Positions 32,301-44,819 of a stretch of 64,000 nt of DNA are shown here, one piece after another. Location of the stretch: contig LSRY02000006.1 in NCBI GenBank assembly GCA_001643675.2, positions 1,738,501-1,802,500 of the forward strand, written 5' to 3'. The stretch comes from Monocercomonoides exilis. Its lineage: Eukaryota > Preaxostyla > Oxymonadida > Polymastigidae. The stretch's first letter is position 1; each line of letters starts with the position of its first letter. Made by a program: the position numbers and the translations under genes. Under the pieces are notes generated by a model. It saw nothing but the letters and a program-made list of their open reading frames with translations, searched no databases and had not been told where the DNA came from.

Positions 32301-34894
32301 GTCTGTTCCTTCTCCTCTCAATTTTCTCAGTCTCTCTTCTTTCTCTTTCTTCTTCCTCTCTTCCTCTTCCTTCTGTTTTTTTTCCAAGGCGCGGAAGGCC
32401 TCTTCCTGACGCTGCTGAATCGCCAGAAACTTCGCTCGCTTGTCTCCGCCCATTCCATCATCAAGTGCGGTGCCTGCTCCACCTCCTCCTGCAATTACTC
32501 CAGAAGGTTTCTTTCCAGTCAGTTTTTCTTCTTCCTCTTGTTCTTTTTTCTCCTTCGCTTCTCTTTCGGCTTGTTGTTCTCTTTCGAATTTTTCCTTAAG
32601 TTCTTCAGCTTCTCTTTCCAAACGTTGCTGCTCTCTCAAATCTTCTTCTTCTTTCTGTCTTTTTTCCTCCTCCTTTTTCCTTCTTCTTTCTTCTATTTGT
32701 TTTTGCAGCTCTGCTTTGTATGCTTCTTCCTGCCTTTTCTTTCCTTCATCCGGCTCGTCCATTCGCGTAATCCTTGAAATGCGCTGGAAAGACGGCTGTT
32801 GCACAGGCTGTGCAGAGAATTGCTGCTGTTGCTGCTGCGGTGGCTCTCTCCCAAAAGGCCCCTCGTCTGCTCTTCTGTCGCTTCCTCCTTCATATCCCAA
32901 CGGCTCCTGGCGACCTCCTTCCCCTCTCCCCTTTTGCTGCTCGGACCACTGTGAATCAAGCCAGGGTGCTGCTTTGTCAATTTCTGCCTCGTACATCTCT
33001 CTCTTCCTCTTCTCTTCTTCTTTCCTCCTTTTGTTTTCTTCCATTTGTTGCTTCAGTTCGCGTTGATATGCATTTTGCCTCTCAATTTGCTTGCGTTTTT
33101 CTTCATCAGAAGGAATATTCCCCAGCAAATCACCCAATCCCACGCCATGCTGCAGTCCAGGCGCGCTTCTCCGATCTCTCTCATCCATCCCGTCGCTGCC
33201 TCTATATCCTCCATACTCTCCTCTCCCGTCTCGTTCATTTCTTCTGTCATACTCAAACTCGTTTTCTCTTCTTCCTCCGTATCCTCCATACCCTTCGTCC
33301 CTTCGCTCGAACTGCCCTCTGTCTTGTGGGCGCTGCGGAGACTGATAGAACTGATCTCTTTCATCAGCTCTTCTACTCGGTTCACTTTCGAACCGTCTTT
33401 CATTCATTTCTCTGTCATCTCGTCGGTATCCATCGTCTGCTCCTGGAGGCATATAGCCACGATCTGGCGGAAGCATTCTTTCCATGTCATCTCTCCTTTC
33501 GTTCCAATCTCTTGCTCCTCCTTCCATTTCTCCTCCTTTTCTCACAGGCGCCCCGCCTCCTCCTCTGCCCCATGGGTTGCGTGCCATCGACTCTTCTTCG
33601 ATCCTTCTTTCCTTTTCGATTTCTTGCCTTTTTTCTTCCTCTTTTCTTCTTCTTGCGTCTTCCATCTGTTGCTTCAATTCTTGCTGGTAGGTCAGCTGAG
33701 CTGCCCGCTTTTCAACTGCCCCTGCAGATGTCGGCGGAGTTGCTCGTGAAGGTGCACCCCACCCTCCTCCCTCTTCTCTGTTGTCTCTGCCAAAAGAGCC
33801 AGCACTTCCAAAGACAAGTCCTTCTTCGTGCTCCTTTTCTTTTCTGTCAAATCCTCCTTTTCCTTGCTTGTCTTTCTGCTTCATCTCAATTTGCCTTCTG
33901 AGCTCTTCTGCATATTGCCGCTTTCTCTCCATCTCTCGTTGTGCAGTGTTTGGCCGCCCTGAATCACCAGCAGAAGATGGAGTATATCCACCTGTTATTC
34001 CTCTTCTCTCATCTCTTTCTCTTTCTGCATTTAAACTTTGTTCAGAACCTGTTCTTTGATAATTTCGCGAAGGAGATTCCACCTCTTGCCTTCTCCAGGG
34101 ATCTATGCTTTTTGTTTCTTTTTCTCTGTCAATTTCTTCGGTTCTATTTCTTTGATAAAAACTTGGAGGTGATTGCTGCTGCTCTTGTTTTGTTTTCACC
34201 TCGTAATCAACTTGATCGCGAAACTGTGAATTTCTTGATTCCCATGAATTTTGAGCACCCATGTTTTGGGGCTCCTCGCGATTGGAAATATTATCCTCCG
34301 CATGAATCTTTGCTTTTACCCAACTTGGCTCTTCAGGAGTTGCAGCAGGCGGTCTAACAGTAATTACAGGCTGTGGCTCTTCTTGTTTTTCACTCGAAGC
34401 TTTTGCCATTGCTTCAAGAAATTTCCGACGTTTCGCTTCATAAACTTCATCTCGCTTGGTTTTTGCAGTCGAGCTGAATAAAGAAATAATGTAAACAAAT
34501 ATCATTTAAAAATAGTAGTTTTGATAGCAAACGCTGTAATTTTCTTAAATTGTGATTGTGTAACAACTTAATGATGGTTAATGAAATTTTAAAATTAAAT
34601 TAAAGCAAAACCTGCTTTTGAAGATACCTTGAAATAAACGAAATTTTAATTATAAAAATGCTATAAAATAAATAAAAACATACATGCTCTGCTGGTCCTG
34701 ATGCACTAATAACATGAATGTTTAAAAATATGTGAAATAACTACATTTGATATTATCATTTCAAATAAGAACCACTACCCCTCTAATTTTCTCAATTTTC
34801 TTTCTTCTTCGCGCAATCTTTGTCTTCGTTCTTTTTCAGTCTCCGCTGGATCATATATATCGCCTGTTAATCCATAAGACTGTTGTTGAGACAT
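29322..34894 (-). CDS. large coiled-coil protein, CSPP1-like
   Basis: The main exon is 29322-34473. A first exon at 34894-34779 begins MSQQQSYGLTGDIYDPAE and ends in charged ERKLRKLEG. One or two micro-exons near 34680-34708 and about 34620 are needed to join them, since the phases do not match directly. The N-terminal two-thirds repeats a unit of about 100-150 residues with the signature YQ-x-ELKQQMEE-x-KRRKEEEKR followed by a short aromatic/Gly patch (NPWGRGGGGAPVRKG). Such a pattern of short amphipathic helices followed by NP-x-GRGG-x-GAP is what I recall from centrosome/spindle-pole protein CSPP1. After it come an Arg/Ser/His-rich part (31540-31960) and a Ser/Pro/Ala-rich C-terminus of about 500 residues. 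A role in binding microtubules or basal bodies is inferred. Confidence 0.6.
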
Positions 34895-35152
34895 AGCAGT
34901 TTATATCAATGTTTATATAATGGTTACTGGAAACATTAACATGTTCATATGGGACAGATCCAAATTTTTATTTATTTTTTTCTTGAAGACACTCGTGCAT
35001 TTCTGTATGTATTATAGTTTTTAGCGTACATTTGAATTTGTTTATTCTTTTGGTTACTTTTCAAATTTGTAACGACCGTTATAATTTAAATTTACCTTAA
35101 TGAATATCCAATCACTTTTTTTTCTGTGAAAAAGGGTAATAATAAATATTTG
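34895..35152. promoter_or_regulatory. divergent promoter region
   Basis: About 258 bp of AT-rich DNA lie between the starts of the CSPP1-like gene (34894, minus) and the Ser-rich protein gene (35153, plus). Regulation of both must start here. No recognised motif. Confidence 0.35.
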
Positions 35153-38100
35153 ATGAATTCTGATCAAGAAACATCTTTGACTCAACATGAAGGTATTAAA
35201 TGTTTATTTTTTATTCAAACATATAAATGAAATTTAAATGATGATAACTATCTTCATTCTCATTCTTGTCAAAAGAAAATGAGCCAAAAGCAGTAGCTGG
35301 TACTCCAAAAAAACGTACAAATGTTCCGCCCCTTTTTCCAACAAAGGCATCGACTGCTACTCCAAAATCGCATGTAAAAGGGATTTCTCAATCATCTCCT
35401 CTTTCTTCAATCTCAAAATCCGCTTCAAAATCAGAACAACAATCGGCTAGATCGTTAAATTCTTCTTCACGTTCAAATAGAGGTCAGCATAAATCCAATG
35501 GATCAAACGAGGAAAAATCAAACGCACCTAAATTGTCAAAGCAAACAGAACGGTTATTGGAATTATCAAATCCATCTTTTTTAAAAGGAAAATTATACTC
35601 TTCGTCTTCTCTTCTCACGCAGCTTAAGTCAACGAAATCACCTTCATATGGAAAATCAAAAGATAGTCGAGCAGTTCCTTCCAGAAATCAAAAATCGAGA
35701 GAATCTCCTCTCAGCTCACGAAACATGCAGTCAACGTTGAGCAATACTTCGTTTTCTGGGAGCCCACGACAGCAAAATTCGCTGAAGCAGCGTGCTTCAT
35801 CGCCTTTAAAAAGTTTGACCGCAGCTCAGTTTGCTCAACTTATAAACAAGCCTTTTGAAGTTGGTGGGCAAGTGTATGTAATTGAAGCAATGATCGAACC
35901 AGAAGAAGAGCAAATGCAGGAAGAACCACAAGTTCCAGAGTTTCAGGCACAGCAGCATCCTCAAATACAGTATTCAGCTCCTCCTTTGACGCCTGGCTCG
36001 CAGTGTAAAACCAGACGTTCCACAATGGCCAACAGAGGAAGAGACTCTGGCTTCACATCTCCTCGTGCAAAAACACCTACGAAAGATCTTAGTAAAATGA
36101 CAATGTCTGAGCTGCAAAAAGAACTGAAAGTCGCAAAAGAAATCACAAACAGCTCTAATATTGAAGAAGATCTGAACAAAAGTTTAACTTCCAGACAAAA
36201 TTGCAACACGCATCGCTCTTTTGAAGGAGGTGCCTCTATGCATCTTACGCCTCGTTCCTTATCTGCTCCACGTGGGATGGCGCATACTTCAGCATCGATG
36301 TCTTCCTCATTCACTTCAACAAACAATGGCGGAATGGCCTCAACTCAGACAAATGGCTATCAATCAGCTCGGCAAAGAGCCGTCACGCCCGGTCGCTTAA
36401 GGCTGCAGCGGTGTTTGCATCGGAGGACGAAAGAAGAAGACGAAGCAGCAAAGGAAGAGCTGCTCAACAGGCCGCCGTGGGTGATAGGCAGGCCTCCATC
36501 TCCGTGGAATCCCTACAAGCAGCCTGAGACTGATTACAACCAACGAGACGGATTTCTTCCGGATGAGTCGTCATTTGCAGAGTATGGAGGCAGAGACTCG
36601 TGTGTGTCGATGTCTGTTTATTCAGCAAACACTGCAGCAACTGTAGACTCAAGCACAGGAAGCACCAGCGGAAAAGAGCAGACAGATAAGGATCAGCCTC
36701 AGAATGAAGACAAGCCTGCAGATTCAGAGAATGCTAAGCCAGCAGAAGGAGAAGGAGAACAGCAGCAACAAACTGCACCTGATCCGCGCACAACAGCCGA
36801 GTTCTCCTCTGGATTTGGCAACAGACCAACTCCTCTGGCTGAATACCCTCAAATGACTGCACTGGATGGCACACCCGGTGGAGCCTTCTCTCCCTCTCGC
36901 TTCTCCAACAGATATCCTATCGGTGCCCGTGTTCCTTCGCCCAGAAGAGGCGGAGCGTCGCGTTCTGTGTCTCCTTCTTTCTCTCTCTATGGCAGCACCA
37001 TCCGCTCGCTTTCTCCGAGTCGTGGCTCTGTCTCCACACAGCCTGATCCACAAGTGGTGATTGCTGGAAATGGCGCTGCTGCTTGGATCGACCGCTCCAC
37101 GCTGGTGGCAAAGAGAGTGGCGATGGAGCTCTCACAAGAGTCTTCGCCACCTGCTCGCAAGGCCTCGCCTTCGCTGCGAAATAGCAGAGACATGGGCTTA
37201 ATCTCGGGTCTTTCATCAACAACAGCTTCTCCCATTGCACAATCATCGCCTTTTCCTTCTTCGTCATCTCCTGTTTCACAGCCACGCGCTGCTTCGCCAG
37301 CACGTTCTGTTAAATCTTCTCGTGCAATTGTAGAGCCATCGACTGCAACAGCCACAACATCCACACCAATCACAGCTGCTGCATTCAAAAATCCGTCTGC
37401 CTCGGCTGACGATAGTGACATTGACGTGAAGAAGATTGAGTCTCTCAAACAATACGAAGACACACTCATCAAAGCAAAGATCTCGTCTTCATCTCCACTG
37501 CGGAAGGACATAAACATTCAGATTGCGGCTGCAGTTGAAGCTGCAAAGATAAGAGGCATTGCTGTCACTTTTGAAAGGGATGAAAACGGACAGACTGTTG
37601 TGTTTGTTGATGGAGTACATGCCACATCAGATGCTTCTTCTGCTTCTTCTTCTTCTCAGAATTCATCTGATGATGCTAATGCAGGAAAAGAAGCGAAGCC
37701 CCAAAGAAAACCGCCGCTGTGGCACAAGTCGCCTTTGGTGGCAGGCAATCCAGAAATGAAAGAGCTGAGTGCTTCTTTGGCTGCTTCATCTGCAGAGGCT
37801 GGCTCTTCTTCAGAGGGACAAGGAAAAGAAGAGTCAGCTGGCAATGGTGCTGATGCAATGGATGATGAAGACAGCAGCGATGAAGATGATTACAGCGAGG
37901 ATGAGGATGAAGAAGAAGATGACTATGTTTACTCGGACGATGAAGAAGCAGATGAAAACGGAGAACGTCCAGTGAAAGAGAAAAAAGAGCGTTCAACAAA
38001 AAAGAAAGAGAAAAAGAAGAAAGCGTATAATCCTCCTCTTCACATATATACGACTGTTCAGAAGACATATGAAGAATTGGTTAAAGGAGGAGTCAAAGAT

Positions 38101-38649
38101 CAGAATGCGAATGCTGACTCAGCAGATAATTTGGAGGGAGATGATGCAATGGAGGATATTGACACTTCCAATTATGCAATTGAATTTACGAGTGAGGCAG
38201 ACAATGAAAACGAAGAGCAACCAGTTGAAGCATCATCCTCTTCATCTTCCGCTTCCTCCTCCTCTTCCTCTTCATCTCCTTCTTCTCCTTCATATCTCTC
38301 AGCAAACGCCTCTTCTCTTTCCCTTGCTATTCCTTCTTCAAATTCACAACAGCAATTTGAGTCATCTGACACAACTCAGCCAACTTCACTTCGACAGCCC
38401 GTTCAGTCGCCTAATGTGCGCTCTTCTCTCTCTTCCACCCGCTCATCCACTTACTCCACCGCATTGCACACACCCAGCTCTTCTCCTTACTTCACCGAAG
38501 ACGCACTCCTCCGCGCCGAGCGCAAGCATCAACAGGAAGAATCCTTACGCATGGCTTCAATGAGCGGCAAGCCTCTATTCGACAAGCAGACTCAAAAGGC
38601 TTTAATTAACTCAAATAAGAAAATTGAGGTTGCCGTTCCACAAAAATGA
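35153..38649 (+). CDS. Ser/Pro-rich protein of unknown function
   Basis: Exon 1 (35153-35192) encodes MNSDQETSLTQHE and joins in phase 1 to 35276-38649, removing an 83-nt intron (GTATTA...AAAAG). The product has about 1,137 residues and is mostly disordered, rich in Ser, Pro and Arg (SPR and SPSR repeats), with acidic runs near 37860-37960. More ordered pieces are TAAQFAQLINKPFEVGGQVY (35820-35880), LNRPPWVIGRPPSPWNPY (36460-36520), a stretch resembling a short coiled segment at 37440-37600, KPPLWHKSPLVAGNPEM (37705-37760) and PPLHIYTTVQKTYEELVKGG (38030-38090). I do not recognise the family. Its head-to-head position with the CSPP1-like gene and its basic SPR repeats would fit a cytoskeletal protein, but that is a guess. 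Confidence 0.7.
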
Positions 38650-39037
38650 GTTAGAATCTGTAATAAATAATTATTTTTATTTTTGATATTTGAGCAACTT
38701 GTTTTTATTTAATTCAAAAGCCGGGGCACCTGGAAGCTTAGTGTATTTTTTATTGTATTTAATTTTGTTTTTTTATTTACGTTTATTGTATAACATTTGC
38801 ACCTCCACAATTCTTTCTTCTTTTAATCCATTTGTACTTTTTCCTAATTTGAAATTTCCTCATATTTTTTTTTTCATGCTATTTATCAACTGTTTCTTCA
38901 TTTAAAGCAAAGCATCTGTGCAAATGGAAATTGGATGAATTGCCTTTTGTACAATGTTGAAAAACAAAAAAATAGTTATATCTTTGTTTGTTTCACTTCG
39001 CAAACACTATGTTGAAAATTGAGAATGATATGTTAAT
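38650..39037. other. spacer between convergent genes
   Basis: T-rich and AT-rich sequence between the Ser-rich protein gene (+) and the eL6 gene (-). Nothing coding is seen. Confidence 0.5.
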
Positions 39038-39702
39038 TTAAAATCTCATCATGTGTGGACGCTGTGTGTTTGTAAGAGTGAAGAATGATTTCAAGTATCC
39101 CTGCATGCGGGGTATCTTTCTGATTGAATCCATCAAAGGCTTATCAATCTTCTTTTGGAGGGCAAGTAATTCCTTAGTCCTCTTTGTGTTACGTGCTCTT
39201 TGCTTCTTTTGGGTGAAGTCATCCTTATGTGCTTTCTTGAAACGAAGTTTCTTCTTTCTGAACATATCTTCTCTCACTCCTGAAAGATCAACTTTTGAAA
39301 CATTAACACGTGTTTTAGTGAGGATAAGATATGCGCGATTGAAGCGGCGAAGTGGAACGCCATTCATCTTGTATGGTCCTGTTATTTAACAACAATTGAA
39401 AAATGATAAAAAGCATTTATTTTTTATTTAAAATTGAAATTGAAATTGAAATCAATTTTCTCGATTCTTTTAAATAAAATAATTTAAATACCTGTGCAAA
39501 GAATTAATCCATTCTTAAGATTTTTCAGGCACACAACTCTACGTCCCTTGTTGCGTCCAGCAAGAACAATGGCGATTTGTCCAGGTTTGCAAACTAAAGG
39601 CAAAATAAATTTCACATAAAATAAAGAATAATAATTGATTAATTGAGTAAGCAGAATTTTATTCTGAATTATCAAGTCTAAATGGAAATACACACGCTTC
39701 AT
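39038..39702 (-). CDS. RPL6: 60S ribosomal protein eL6
   Basis: Exons (minus) 39702-39696, 39593-39492 and 39378-39038 join in phase 1, with GT...AG introns of 102 and 113 nt. Clear eL6 signatures are PGQIAIVLAGRNKGRRVV, GPYKMNGVPLRRFNR, MFRKKKLRFKK and the terminal QRPHMMRF, followed by a TAA stop. eL6 lies on the large-subunit surface near 5.8S/28S expansion segments. The protein is short, about 149 aa, because it lacks the basic N-terminal extension of yeast and animal eL6. The proposed start (ATG AAG C then intron) leaves only two residues before CKPGQ, so a missed upstream exon is possible. The conserved TAA stop is good evidence that TAA means stop in this genome. Confidence 0.93.
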
Positions 39703-39905
39703 TCTCTTTCTGATCAACAATGATATTACCCAATTGACTATTCTGATCTTTTCGATCACATTTTTAAAAAACAAAAAAAGTAAATTTTTAAATTTATTGA
39801 TTCATTTAATGAGACAAAACAAGCCAAATTCAATTTACTAATAAATCCTCATAAAATAAATGCTTAAAAAAACGCGATAAACTTTGTGGAAATTTTATGT
39901 ATTTT

Positions 39906-41274
39906 CTAGTCAGGATCGTCCATTGAAGATGAATCTCCACTTGAATAATATGATGTTAATGGACTTGAATAATAACTCGACCATGAGTAATAACTTCTTC
40001 TTTTCTTTTCTTCTTTTTCTTTTTCTTCTTGTTCAATTGATGTTGTATCAATCAGATCATAGAAATCGATTCGTTCATTCTCAAACGGGAATCGAACGTC
40101 AAGATCTTCGCTGTTAAGTTGCTCCAATTCATTTTCAATGTTTTTGATCTCTTCACCTGAAATTAATTCTTTATTTGCATCTTTGTTCGAATCATCGCCC
40201 TTTGCTATTTCTGCTGTTCCATCTTTGTTCCCTTCTTTCTCAGTTGTTTGTTCAGCATCCATATGTTGCTCATCCATCTCTCCATGTGAATCTTCCTTTG
40301 CTTCTTTTGCTTCCTTTGCCTTTTCAGCATCTTCCTTCTTTTGCAGCAGGAGCTTCTTTCTGTCTCTCTTCTCTTTCCTCTGTTTAAGGAGCCTTTCCTT
40401 TTCGATTCCTTCCTGAATCGCCTGCATCAGCGCATCTGCACTCCAATCAACCCCTCTGCGCTTGTAGAACAGCATATATGCATTTTCATCGATCACTCTC
40501 TTCTTTTCCGTCTCCGCAATCTCATTGTTTGCCTTCTCTTCCAGCTCGTTTTCATCTATTATCATCTGCTCTTCCTCAGTCATCCAGTCTTCCTCTTTGC
40601 CTCCGTTCTTCTCTCTCTCCAATCTCAACTCCTCCTTCTTCTCTCTCCTCATCCTCTCCCTCGTTCTCTCTTTGATCTGCTGCCTCTCTCCCTCATTCAC
40701 CACATCGCTGACGTAGCTGTCGTTGAAGTTCATCCACCTTCCAGTCATCGGACACAGTGCATATGCTGTGTAGTGCCCTCCGCTTGTCCATCCGCTGTGC
40801 ATCGAAACACCAAACAGATCATAAATGGCGGGGGAAGGAGAATTGGTGGAGGTGTTGGTGGATGATGATGGAAGTGAAGAAGATGAGGAAGATGATGATG
40901 ATGAACATTCATTACCACTCTGCCCTCTCTTGAAAACGAGCTCTGGGTATCTTTCTCTCAGCACATTCATCATCTCTGCTCTTTCTCCATCGCCACACTG
41001 CTCCACCCACGTGAGGTCGAGTGCGTCGACAGGATACTCAATCATCCCTGTCACTTTCTGTGCTGACAAAATCGACTTCCCCGAAGAGAAGCGCTTGAAC
41101 TGCATCACAAGCAGAGGAGGCAGTCTCCATACTTCCATCTGCTTCATCCCCTGGCGGAACTCCTTGCATCTGTTGCAGTAGTACATGTTGTCTTCCGTCA
41201 GCTCCTCGGGTGATGTGAATAGCTCGAGGCAATCCTTCAGCGTCAGCTTCTTCTTCCGAGCGTTTGGTGATTGA

Positions 41275-41306
<32 letters not shown>

Positions 41307-44300
41307 GAAAGAGGAAGAAGTGCCTTCCTTTGCAGCAATCTCGTCTTTCTTCGTCTCGTCTGCCACAACATCAATCGCCTTCTCAAAGTCGAAGCACTTC
41401 AAATTGAGAGCCACCACCGTCAGCTCTTCAATGTCATCTGGCAGCTCCTCTGCGAATGTGATCTCTTTGTTGAACGACACCTCCACAAGCGCCTTGCTGA
41501 TGTCTGGGCGATGATACACCAGCCGATACGGCAGAAACGCACGCGACGGAAGCGGCAGGTCTGCCAGCCATGCGCTGAGCTTCTGGTATTCTGGAAGCAG
41601 ATCGGTGTATTCTTTCTCTTCGTTGCGCTTTTTGAGCTCGGCTTCTTCCGCTTTTCGCTTCTCTTCGGCTTCTTTGCGCTCTTTCTCTTCTCTTTCTTCT
41701 CTTTCTTTCTTCTCTTTCTTTTCTCTTTCTTTTCTCTCTTTCTCTTCCTTTTCTGGGTCAATCTCTTTCTCTTCTTTCTCTTTCTCCTTTTCTTTTTCTT
41801 TGGCCAATCTTTCTGCTCTCAATTTTTCTCTTTTCTCCTTCTTGATTTCTTCGATCTTTTCGCTCCAAGAACTGCTTTCTGACAGCTCATCAGCAAATTT
41901 GAAGCACAATTCCTGGATTTCTTCTTGTGTAAGCAAATCATCATCATTGATGTCATCTGGATCTTCTTCTTTTCTGTTCGCTGCCTCAACTGCTCTTTCT
42001 GCTTCCTTTGCTTTTCTCTTCGCCTCTTCTTCTTTCTCCTTCTTCTTCTCCGCAGCTGCGTCAATCATCTTCCTCTTCCAGATGTTCGGAGCAACCTCTG
42101 CATACGCACCAACCCTGTCTCTGCCATCGCACACACTCTCAAAGAACTCTCTCTCACACTCGTCGTCGGTGGTGAGGTAGTCGTCGTTGTAGCACTGATA
42201 CCACGGCTTCCTTCTCCCGTCAGGCATTCGCTCGCCATAGTAATTCCCTGCATAGTCGTTGTCATAGAAGGACCCATCTTCACCAAAGAGTGGCTCCACA
42301 TAATGAGACGAACACGATGCAGATGCTTCTGATGATGTTTGTTCGGATCCCTTTTCGGGCTTCTTGGCATCATCAGGTTCTGCTCCTTCTTTCTTTTCTT
42401 GTTCGCTTTTCTCTTCGCTTTTCTCCTCCATTGCCTTTGCCTCTGTCTCTGCCTCCGCATCCTTTTTCACCTCACTAACAACAATCTCCTCCTTCTCCTT
42501 CCTGTCCACCTCTGCCCGCTTCTCCATCCATATCTTCAGCGCCACTGGGTCCAGCTGCGACTTCATTGCATTCCACACTCTGTTCTGCACATCCCACGGT
42601 GTGTTGTGGTGCACCCGCACACTCGCTACTATGGGGCCTCCGCGCAAATGAGTGCTGTATGGATAATACGATGAGTATGCTGATCTGCTCACAGAACTCA
42701 CTGACAGCCGCAAATTCAGCAGGTCGTGCTCGTGTTCATACTGTTTGGCTTCTTCGGCTTTTCGGTTCTTCTCTTCTTCTTCTGCCTGTTTTTTTCTTTC
42801 TGCTTCTTCTTCTTCTTTCTTCAACTTTTCTTCTTCGGCTTTCATTTCTGCTTCCTCCTCTTCTTTTGTTTTAGGTTTTGTTTCAGTCGAGTCAGCGTTT
42901 CCATCAGATTCAGTCTTATCTGAGTCCTCATTCGGCTTCTCTGCACTTTTGTCTTCTTCTTCGTTGTTGTTGTTGCTGTTTGTGTATCCGCCATTGGTCC
43001 ATCCTCCACTCCAGTTGTACTCTGACTTCTTTGCTCCTGTGCCAGCCGAGGCAGAAGAATCAGTGGCAGCAGCCGCCATCGTCTGCATCTTGCTCGACCA
43101 CACGCTTAGCCCATCCACCTCTACGACAGTGATGCGCTTCTGGTGGATCGCAATGGCCTCGTCTTTTAGCCCGTACCACTTCCACACCCGCCCAAAGGAC
43201 ACTTCGCAGCCGACAAGCTTCTCCTTCTCCACGCCAACCAGCGGCGACAGCTTCTTCGCGATGTCTTCGATGGACGAGAATTTGGGGATTTCCAACACAA
43301 ACGAGATGGGCCGGCGGTGTGTGGATGTGATGTATCCTGGAAAGAGAGAATAGACGCATGTAGGATATTTCTGTTTCGATTAATGTGAGTAATATAAGAT
43401 TAATTCGGGGAAAAAAAATTAATTTGTTAAAAAGGATGAATAATAAAATGAATGAATAAGAGAGTGAAAAAAGTTTCCAGAAATTCAATGAAGCTATCTT
43501 TATCAAATGTTTTTGTAGAAATAAAAATGATGTTTCTCAATTCTCTCTGTGTGTGTTCTGTTTATTCAAACTTTCAGTCGTTCTTTTACGCTCTTCATAT
43601 CAAGTGAGTTGTCTGGAAGAAAGATAATATCCATTTTCATCGTGCGTTCCCCAGGAAGCGGCAGCGGCAGAACAGAAAAAGGATCAAATGTAACACTCCG
43701 CTTTTTGCAAACTGGGCAGTCAATTGTCGACTTCAGCTGGCCTTCGAAATAATCAACAACAAATGATTTGTTGCGCAAAAGATGCTTCGACCATGCGTTT
43801 GCAGCATTCTCCGCGTCGTTATTTCCAGTTGCTTCAGTCATCTCCACATAAGGTTTGTTAAGAACACGATTTAAATCTTCGTGCTGAATTTTTTTCGATA
43901 AGAATTATCAGAAACACAAAATAATGAATAAATTATTGAACAAAAAATTGCATTGAAAAATAGTTAATAAATATTATATTCACAATCAAAAAAGATAAAG
44001 CCTTCATACTAATCCATCTAACAAAAATGTGAGAAGTTCTTGCGAATCATGTTGCTGATAGCCCATGAATTGAGGAGCAAAATGACCAATTACAGTCTTT
44101 AAATCAGAAGGTGAAACTGTTCTGTTATCATCTTTCCATATCTTTTTCAAAAAAGAATAATAACTTCCGGCCATTTTTCCTCCACATCCTAAAACGTTTT
44201 TTTCATTAACATCTTTTAACCATGATAAGGAAAGCATATGTGCCGTTAATGGAAGAGCGTGTGACAAGCATTGTAAAGCTGAATTCATAAAGCAGGTATT

Positions 44301-44819
44301 TCCAAGATTTGATAATCCAACTGCGCCTGGAATGGTTGTACGCTGGCCAGAAGATGATTGCAATGTGTTTGAAGAATTAAAAGTGTTCCATGATTTGCTT
44401 TCTGAATCTGGTCGCAAAACTATTGAGGTATTTGGTTCATGATTTTCCTCAAAATCAGAGCTACAACAAACAAATTGATGGAGTTGAGTGCAAAAAAGAT
44501 GAATAAAAATGAAGAAGTGAAAAAGAATATATGTTTTATTTCTCACAAATCATCAGTAAATTCACACATTTTTTTATTCTGACTTTCGTTCTTTGTTAAA
44601 TTTTCATTTTCTTCAATTTTTTTGTTTTCTAAAAAATATTATTTAAATTACCCAAAAACATAGACAACAACAGCAAATTGAAAAAAATTTTTTCCATGAA
44701 TAAAATTTTAAATGAATAATACCAGGTTCATTCTTTGAAGATAAATTATCTAATTCTTTGGTTGTGACTTCATCCTTTGTGTTGTCTTCTTTTTTATTTA
44801 AGATGTTATCCTCTTTCAT
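39906..44819 (-). CDS. ubiquitin-specific protease, USP4/11/15-like
   Basis: Exons (minus) 44819-44723, 44628-44547, 44460-44010, 43883-43572 and 43336-39906. The Cys box GLSNLGNTCFMNSALQCL (about 44270-44325) and QQHDSQELLTFLLDGLHEDL are intact. The zinc-ribbon CxxC pairs (DCPVCKKR near 43715, YYCNRCKEF near 41175) are present. The His box SGGHYTAYALCPMTGRWMNF (about 40730-40790) has the catalytic His and the supporting Asp/Asn. This is therefore an active-looking cysteine deubiquitinase that removes ubiquitin from proteins. The catalytic core is interrupted between the zinc pairs by about 750 residues of Lys/Glu-rich and Ser-rich sequence. There is no N-terminal DUSP domain; instead the start is a short charged leader. 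Exon 4 ends in phase 0, but exon 5 needs phase 1, so a small exon between 43337 and 43571 is missing or the donor differs. Confidence 0.88.

Noticed and set aside
32440-33901. Plus-strand frames of 100-375 codons rich in Ser, Phe and Leu
   Set aside because: Antisense shadows of the Lys/Glu-rich coiled-coil gene on the minus strand.
39492-39593. eL27 as identity of the short ribosomal protein
   Set aside because: The GQIAIVLAGR motif alone resembles eL27, but GPYKMNGVPLRR and the PHMMRF end are eL6 features.
41271-43353. Plus-strand frames opposite the deubiquitinase
   Set aside because: Mirror of the charged insert; the minus strand carries the USP motifs and in-phase splicing.
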